From: Saprospiraceae bacterium
Lineage (GTDB): Bacteria; Bacteroidota; Bacteroidia; Chitinophagales; Saprospiraceae
NCBI GenBank assembly: GCA_020629515.1
Contig: JAHDDE010000035.1
Location: forward strand, 1-38,193
Direction: 5' to 3'
DNA length: 38,193 bases
Position numbers and translations under genes: made by a program. The first letter of the stretch is position 1. Every line of letters begins with the position of its first letter. Shown here piece after piece: positions 34,117 through 38,193 of this stretch. The notes below the pieces were generated by a model. The model was not told the origin of the DNA, searched no databases, and saw only the letters and a list, made by a program, of their open reading frames with translations.

Positions 34117-37100
34117 TTATCTATTGCTGATTACGATTCGTTTAGTGATGCGTTGATCATGACTACTTACCGTAAGAAAATATTGTCCGCTCGGAATATT
34201 TGAGACATCTACCTTGATCTTGTCTGACCCATATCCGATATATTCAGTTCTCTCGATGGTGCGACCCATTACATCTGTGATCGTAAGTACTTTAGTCTCA
34301 TCCTCTTCAAAATTCATCTCAATATTGAGATAGTCCACTGCTGGGTTGGGATGAACAGATATATCAACTGTTTTCTGTTCAAAATCTTTATTCAATTGTA
34401 CTATCGTCTCAGTCTCCTCATCGAAATACCATGCTTTCTCCTCTTCTTCTTCAAATTGCGCAGATACAAATCCTGATATCATTGCAGGCTCATATGAACA
34501 CATGGCAAAATCTCCTTGAGTATTATTGCCTTGATCGGCCACTCTGATATATATATATTCTCCTGGTGTTCTATTAGCCAATTTTATTTCTGATCCTTTA
34601 GACCCACCGAACTGGTCACAATCAACCAATCTTAGATTATCACAAGGCCCTTCAAATGCTTCGAGGATCATATTGTTTTCATTAAATAATAGTGGGGCAC
34701 TCACCACTACATTTCCACTTGATTTTACTTTTACTTTAAACCAAACATCATTCGGTTTATACCCACTTACTCCACAACTAAAATATGAACTAATACCTGG
34801 CGTATGAGTAGCTCCAAGATTGCTGTATATTTCTTGATTACAAGAATTGCCAACATTCAACTCGATCGCTCCTACACAGTCATCATTGGCTAACAATTCG
34901 CTCAAACATGATCCTGGTGCTTGGAACAAGCTATAAGCCTTGTAAAAGCTCTGTTGCCAGCAAAGGTCATCTTTACTATTGCCTATATTGGCAGAAACAT
35001 TGACCAGCTTATTATCAGCATTCAATCCTTTAAGGGTAATCACTTGTGGACTACCAGTAGCCCTAAATGCCTGATTATTAACATATATATATTCATTATC
35101 TCCGGCATTTCTATAGTGCACACGTATATCTTGCTCGTAGGTATTATCCGCACCTTGACACTCAGATTGATCTAATGCTTCTAAAAAATTAATTCTACAG
35201 CTCGTTTGAGGTGCTCCTCCGTATGCACACAATCCAAACTCACCTTCCTGTACTGGACCTGCTCCAAATATTCTTATATAAATTACTTCTCCAGGTGTTC
35301 TATTTTGTAGTTCTACTAACGCATGTCTATCATATACAGGCCAATATTCTTTGATACTACTGCATGCTACTGGGACAAGGTTGTCACAAGATCCTGCGTA
35401 GGCCTCCATGATTATCTCTGATACCCCATCTTCTACATAAAAAGACTCAACAAATAAGTCGCCTGATGCTGGAACTTCTACTTCAAACCAAATATCTAAG
35501 GCTTTATCAGTCCTACCACAAATTGCCTTATTGCTTGGATAACCAGAAGCAGTTGCTCCATAATTATGATATATTTTCTGTTCACACACTTCGGATGTAG
35601 TCAACTTAGCGGCGGTCAGGCAAGTGTTATTATTTAATGAGCTTTGAGCAAGACATATATTAAATGCTCCAAAATCAGCATCATTTTCATTAAATACCCT
35701 GAAGTATAAATCTTCGCCTGGTACCAAATCAACTAATTCCACAAATGATTTCGCTTCTACACTAACACATTCTAATGTTCCATTGCGGGATACATAAACT
35801 TCCATTACAGGATTAGCGATATTTCTATCTAATCTCATCAATTCTACCGTCATCCCCACTTGCTCAGGCACTTTAGTAGTAAACCATACATCATTCTTAT
35901 CTTCATTACCAGCACAGCTTATCTCAGCTTGGGGAGAAGGACTGGCATTATTCAGTATATAATCTTCAGAATAGCAATCAGTACCAAAACCTATTTCAGT
36001 TGCTTCAGCCATTTCGTCATTATCAGGAGCAGGGCATCTTTTAACTATCACCATCAATCTTCCTGCTGGTTGCTTTTCTGAGTAGGCCTTTTTATACGGA
36101 TCCCAACATTGCACATATAGATTGAATGTGTTTACATCTGTATATCCTGTTGATTGATGTGAGATGGCTTTTTTGTATAAATCTCTTTTTTGAATAGCCT
36201 GAGGAGTCTCTCCTCTATTTTCTTGTTGCCAAGTATACAATGATAATCCAGTTGATGGATTGTTCTTATTGTAAACCGATGGATACCATTTAGTTTGATA
36301 TTCTAAAAAATTCAACTCTGTATGACAGTCCACCACGACAAATTCAAATAAAGATGAGTTCGCTTCAAATGACTTACAAGTTGTGTTATAGGCTTGTCTA
36401 TCCTCGTTACCTCTGGCAAAAGAAGTTGACAATTTACTTCTTTCTGTTTCTAAAATCTTTTGCATGGTCATAGTCTGCTCCTCGGTAAACATAAGCTTAG
36501 CACAGTCAGCAGAATAGTCCATAAAGTTGAATATATTGTCTACACTACCGCAAGATTGAGGTATATCATTATTGCAGTAATAAAATCTTTGTGCTGACTG
36601 GGGATACGTATCTGTAAAACCATCATCAGCACCACATCCAGATCCATTGATGTCTCCATTAACATGTGGTAGTCCTAACCAGTGGCCTATCTCATGTGCT
36701 AACACACTACCTCTGTTATACAAGGAACTGACATTCCTACCTGGGATAACAATATCCTGATTGATAGTAACGCCATCATCGTCAGAATTAGCTCTGCCAT
36801 AAAGTGGAGGGATACTCGATGCAATACCCAAATAACCATTCTTGAGATCGGTGATATAAATATTTAGGTAGTCATTAGGATCGTTAGCACTTCCGACTCC
36901 CGATCCTCCTGGAAGACAGTTGTGCAGATCGCTATGGATCGCACCTTCTGACCAATATGGACAAGCACTTTGATTGATACGGTTAATTTTACCGATCGCA
37001 AACTGTATGCATGTATGTCCAGACTCAAATGATTCAAATTCTCCAGTGATCTGATTCTTTAAATATGAATAACCACTAAAGTCAGCATTCAACTGATCTA

Positions 37101-37452
37101 CCACCAAGGTTAGATCTTCTCTGGAAAAATTATTACCCGATCCGATTGCTTCACCATTATGAAATACTTGGAAAGCTATAGGCAATACTGTTATACCATT
37201 AGGACATAAATCCGCATTGTTGGCACTTTTCAGTGATTTAACTTTCTTCACATTGTCTTGAATAAAGGCATTGTATTTTTTTAGCCTTTTAGCATAGTCC
37301 TTTGGATTGGACTGTTGGTACTTTTCTAATTCATGTTGTATCCCACATGAACTGTGCTGTGCATTAATTCCTCCTATGAATAAAGAAAAATAAATAATAA
37401 AAAATGCAATAGCACTAGATTGTTTTGTTCTTTGTTTTTTGTTGGTTTTCAT
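34117..37452 (-). CDS. Secreted M43 (pappalysin-like) metalloprotease with three repeats and T9SS sorting domain
   Basis: 1111 residues. A signal peptide (1-31) leaves INA|QHSS. The catalytic domain has HEIGHWLGLPH (His253, Glu254, His257, His263) and the Met-turn NFMDY (Met311), the M43 pattern. Three homologous ~130-residue modules follow (about 476-602, 607-743 and 855-986), each with paired Cys, DVWF/DIWF.V.VP and TPGE.IYIRV...GDF..C; they resemble PPC-like beta-sandwich modules of Saprospirae secreted proteins. The last ~85 residues (SVHPNPAVDYLNIE..., DVMGRTIER, IPSGQYFLTV) form the type A T9SS sorting domain. It should be exported across the outer membrane to the surface or medium; its substrates are unknown. 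Confidence 0.92.
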   Translation of the reverse strand: MKTNKKQRTKQSSAIAFFIIYFSLFIGGINAQHSSCGIQHELEKYQQSNPKDYAKRLKKYNAFIQDNVKKVKSLKSANNADLCPNGITVLPIAFQVFHNGEAIGSGNNFSREDLTLVVDQLNADFSGYSYLKNQITGEFESFESGHTCIQFAIGKINRINQSACPYWSEGAIHSDLHNCLPGGSGVGSANDPNDYLNIYITDLKNGYLGIASSIPPLYGRANSDDDGVTINQDIVIPGRNVSSLYNRGSVLAHEIGHWLGLPHVNGDINGSGCGADDGFTDTYPQSAQRFYYCNNDIPQSCGSVDNIFNFMDYSADCAKLMFTEEQTMTMQKILETERSKLSTSFARGNEDRQAYNTTCKSFEANSSLFEFVVVDCHTELNFLEYQTKWYPSVYNKNNPSTGLSLYTWQQENRGETPQAIQKRDLYKKAISHQSTGYTDVNTFNLYVQCWDPYKKAYSEKQPAGRLMVIVKRCPAPDNDEMAEATEIGFGTDCYSEDYILNNASPSPQAEISCAGNEDKNDVWFTTKVPEQVGMTVELMRLDRNIANPVMEVYVSRNGTLECVSVEAKSFVELVDLVPGEDLYFRVFNENDADFGAFNICLAQSSLNNNTCLTAAKLTTSEVCEQKIYHNYGATASGYPSNKAICGRTDKALDIWFEVEVPASGDLFVESFYVEDGVSEIIMEAYAGSCDNLVPVACSSIKEYWPVYDRHALVELQNRTPGEVIYIRIFGAGPVQEGEFGLCAYGGAPQTSCRINFLEALDQSECQGADNTYEQDIRVHYRNAGDNEYIYVNNQAFRATGSPQVITLKGLNADNKLVNVSANIGNSKDDLCWQQSFYKAYSLFQAPGSCLSELLANDDCVGAIELNVGNSCNQEIYSNLGATHTPGISSYFSCGVSGYKPNDVWFKVKVKSSGNVVVSAPLLFNENNMILEAFEGPCDNLRLVDCDQFGGSKGSEIKLANRTPGEYIYIRVADQGNNTQGDFAMCSYEPAMISGFVSAQFEEEEEKAWYFDEETETIVQLNKDFEQKTVDISVHPNPAVDYLNIEMNFEEDETKVLTITDVMGRTIERTEYIGYGSDKIKVDVSNIPSGQYFLTVSSHDQRITKRIVISNR

Positions 37453-38001
37453 TTCGTTGCTCTTTTGTTACTACAAGATTATTGAGAGATGGGGGGTCTT
37501 CAGGGCAGTTTTAGATCATTGGGGGATCATCTCAGTTTTTCTGTAGAAAAGAGCGGATTTTGTAAAAACCACAAATTAAGGGTGTGGGTTGGATTTAGTT
37601 TTACTTGATTGGTTCTCATTGGTTTAGATTTTAGGGTATCAGAAGTTTTCATTGGAGATATACTCTAATGAACTATAAGTGGGATTTACCACAATCAAGA
37701 AATGATGATAATTGAAGAGGGATGGTAAGCTATAAGACTTTGGAAAACGGTCTTATTAAACAGCTAAAATTGCAATCTACAATTCAAACCCTGTTTGGCT
37801 TTTTTAATCTTACTATGAATTCTGATACTAATGTATGCAGCTTATGTGCTCTAAAGTTTCTTTCTTAAGTCTACACATTTCTACAATACTCCTACTCGTT
37901 AGACAACGTTTTACTACAAGCCCCTTTTGTTAGATATTGTTATGTAAAATAGGCGACAGAAGAACTCTGATATAGATATCTATTAATCCTACCTCAATAC
38001 A
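37453..38001. other. Non-coding interval of about 550 bases
   Basis: No credible ORF on either strand. It holds the upstream region of the protease gene: a G-run (GGGGGG near 37490), a direct repeat GATCAT-TGGGG-GATCAT near 37512-37530, and a weak TAATCTTG that misses the -7 consensus by one base. A 12-bp palindrome ATAGATATCTAT sits at 37972-37983. No tRNA, rRNA, terminator or known riboswitch was recognised. The gene at its right edge ends at 38002 on minus. Confidence 0.6.
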
Positions 38002-38193
38002 TCAATCCTTACAGGTATCAATATCTAATAACATCGTACTTCCACTATCTACTTTGAAGTTTTGTCCTATCTGGATGAACTGTCCTGCCCTAAGATTAAC
38101 TTCTTTGTTATTGTCTATAGTAACTTCTCCTTGAGTGGAGATCCATTGTTTGACATATTTATCTGTACCATCGGGTATCAATAGAGCCCCGTT
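38002..38193 (-). CDS. C-terminal end of a probable secreted protein (runs off the window edge)
   Basis: The last 63 codons of a minus-strand gene, stop TGA at 38004-38002, not reported as an ORF because of the edge. The peptide reads NGALLIPDGTDKYVKQWIST..., then VNLRAGQFIQIGQNFKVDSGSTMLLDIDTCKD. The pattern V.L.AG..I.I...F.V..GS.....I..C is a short beta-strand repeat common at the C-terminus of Bacteroidota surface proteins. No T9SS sorting signature of the usual type is visible. Function cannot be stated from this fragment. Confidence 0.75.
   Translation of the reverse strand, partial: NGALLIPDGTDKYVKQWISTQGEVTIDNNKEVNLRAGQFIQIGQNFKVDSGSTMLLDIDTCKD

Noticed and set aside
37972-37983. 12-bp palindrome ATAGATATCTAT
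   Set aside because: A/T-rich self-complementary sequence in a non-coding stretch, without a flanking pattern; could be chance.
1-38193. CRISPR arrays, insertion sequences, prophage or island boundaries
   Set aside because: No repeated spacer array, transposase, integrase, long terminal repeats or shift in base composition was seen.

Overview
The window looks like chromosomal DNA of a free-living Bacteroidota bacterium, most likely near Saprospiria (phylum inferred with good confidence, class only tentatively). The reasons are low G+C, TAnnTTTG promoter boxes, a secreted protease with a C-terminal type IX secretion (T9SS) sorting domain, a CBM9/DUF5916 barrel, lipoproteins, a flavobacterial-type glycosylasparaginase, and signal peptides that leave Gln at +1. 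No phage, insertion sequence, CRISPR array, frameshift or island boundary was seen. Most of the window is ordinary, densely packed core and conserved accessory genome.

Layout. 1-2450 (minus): class III aminotransferase, lipoprotein glycosylasparaginase, and a cutC gene cut by the window edge, reading as one unit. 2451-2633 is a divergent control region with a palindromic pair of -7 boxes. 2634-5082 (plus): two related thioredoxin-fold exported proteins. 5077-7378 (minus): exodeoxyribonuclease III, a membrane-anchored unknown, and a YhhN protein. 7605-11297 (minus): two Skp/OmpH chaperones, a SPOR lipoprotein, and a long PurF-like amidotransferase. 11424-18707 (plus): small membrane protein, mutL, two rhomboid proteases, an EEP-family hydrolase, cysS, and a glutaminyl cyclase-like lipoprotein. 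18713-19230 (minus): an orphan small gene and a CAT-anticodon tRNA with its own promoter and terminator. 19391-21043 (plus): M28 peptidase. 21327-23837 (plus): lipoprotein, 7-TM protein, histidine kinase, response regulator. 23927-27226 (plus): ileS. 27228-32033 (minus): DUF5916 protein, bestrophin, and a third thioredoxin-fold protein. 32026-34057 (plus): a YdbS/YdbT-like PH-domain pair. 34117-37452 (minus): large T9SS-exported M43 metalloprotease. 37453-38001 is non-coding. 38002-38193 (minus) is the 3' end of another protein that is probably secreted.

How the genes connect. Envelope biology dominates: chaperones for outer-membrane proteins, intramembrane proteases, exported thioredoxins, a glutaminyl cyclase whose likely substrates (exported proteins starting with Gln) are encoded in the same window, and a T9SS cargo. 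The least explained unit is the four-gene lipoprotein / 7-TM / kinase / regulator cassette at 21.3-23.8 kb. Its kinase has no sensor domain of its own, and its upstream region carries a short tandem repeat that could be an operator.
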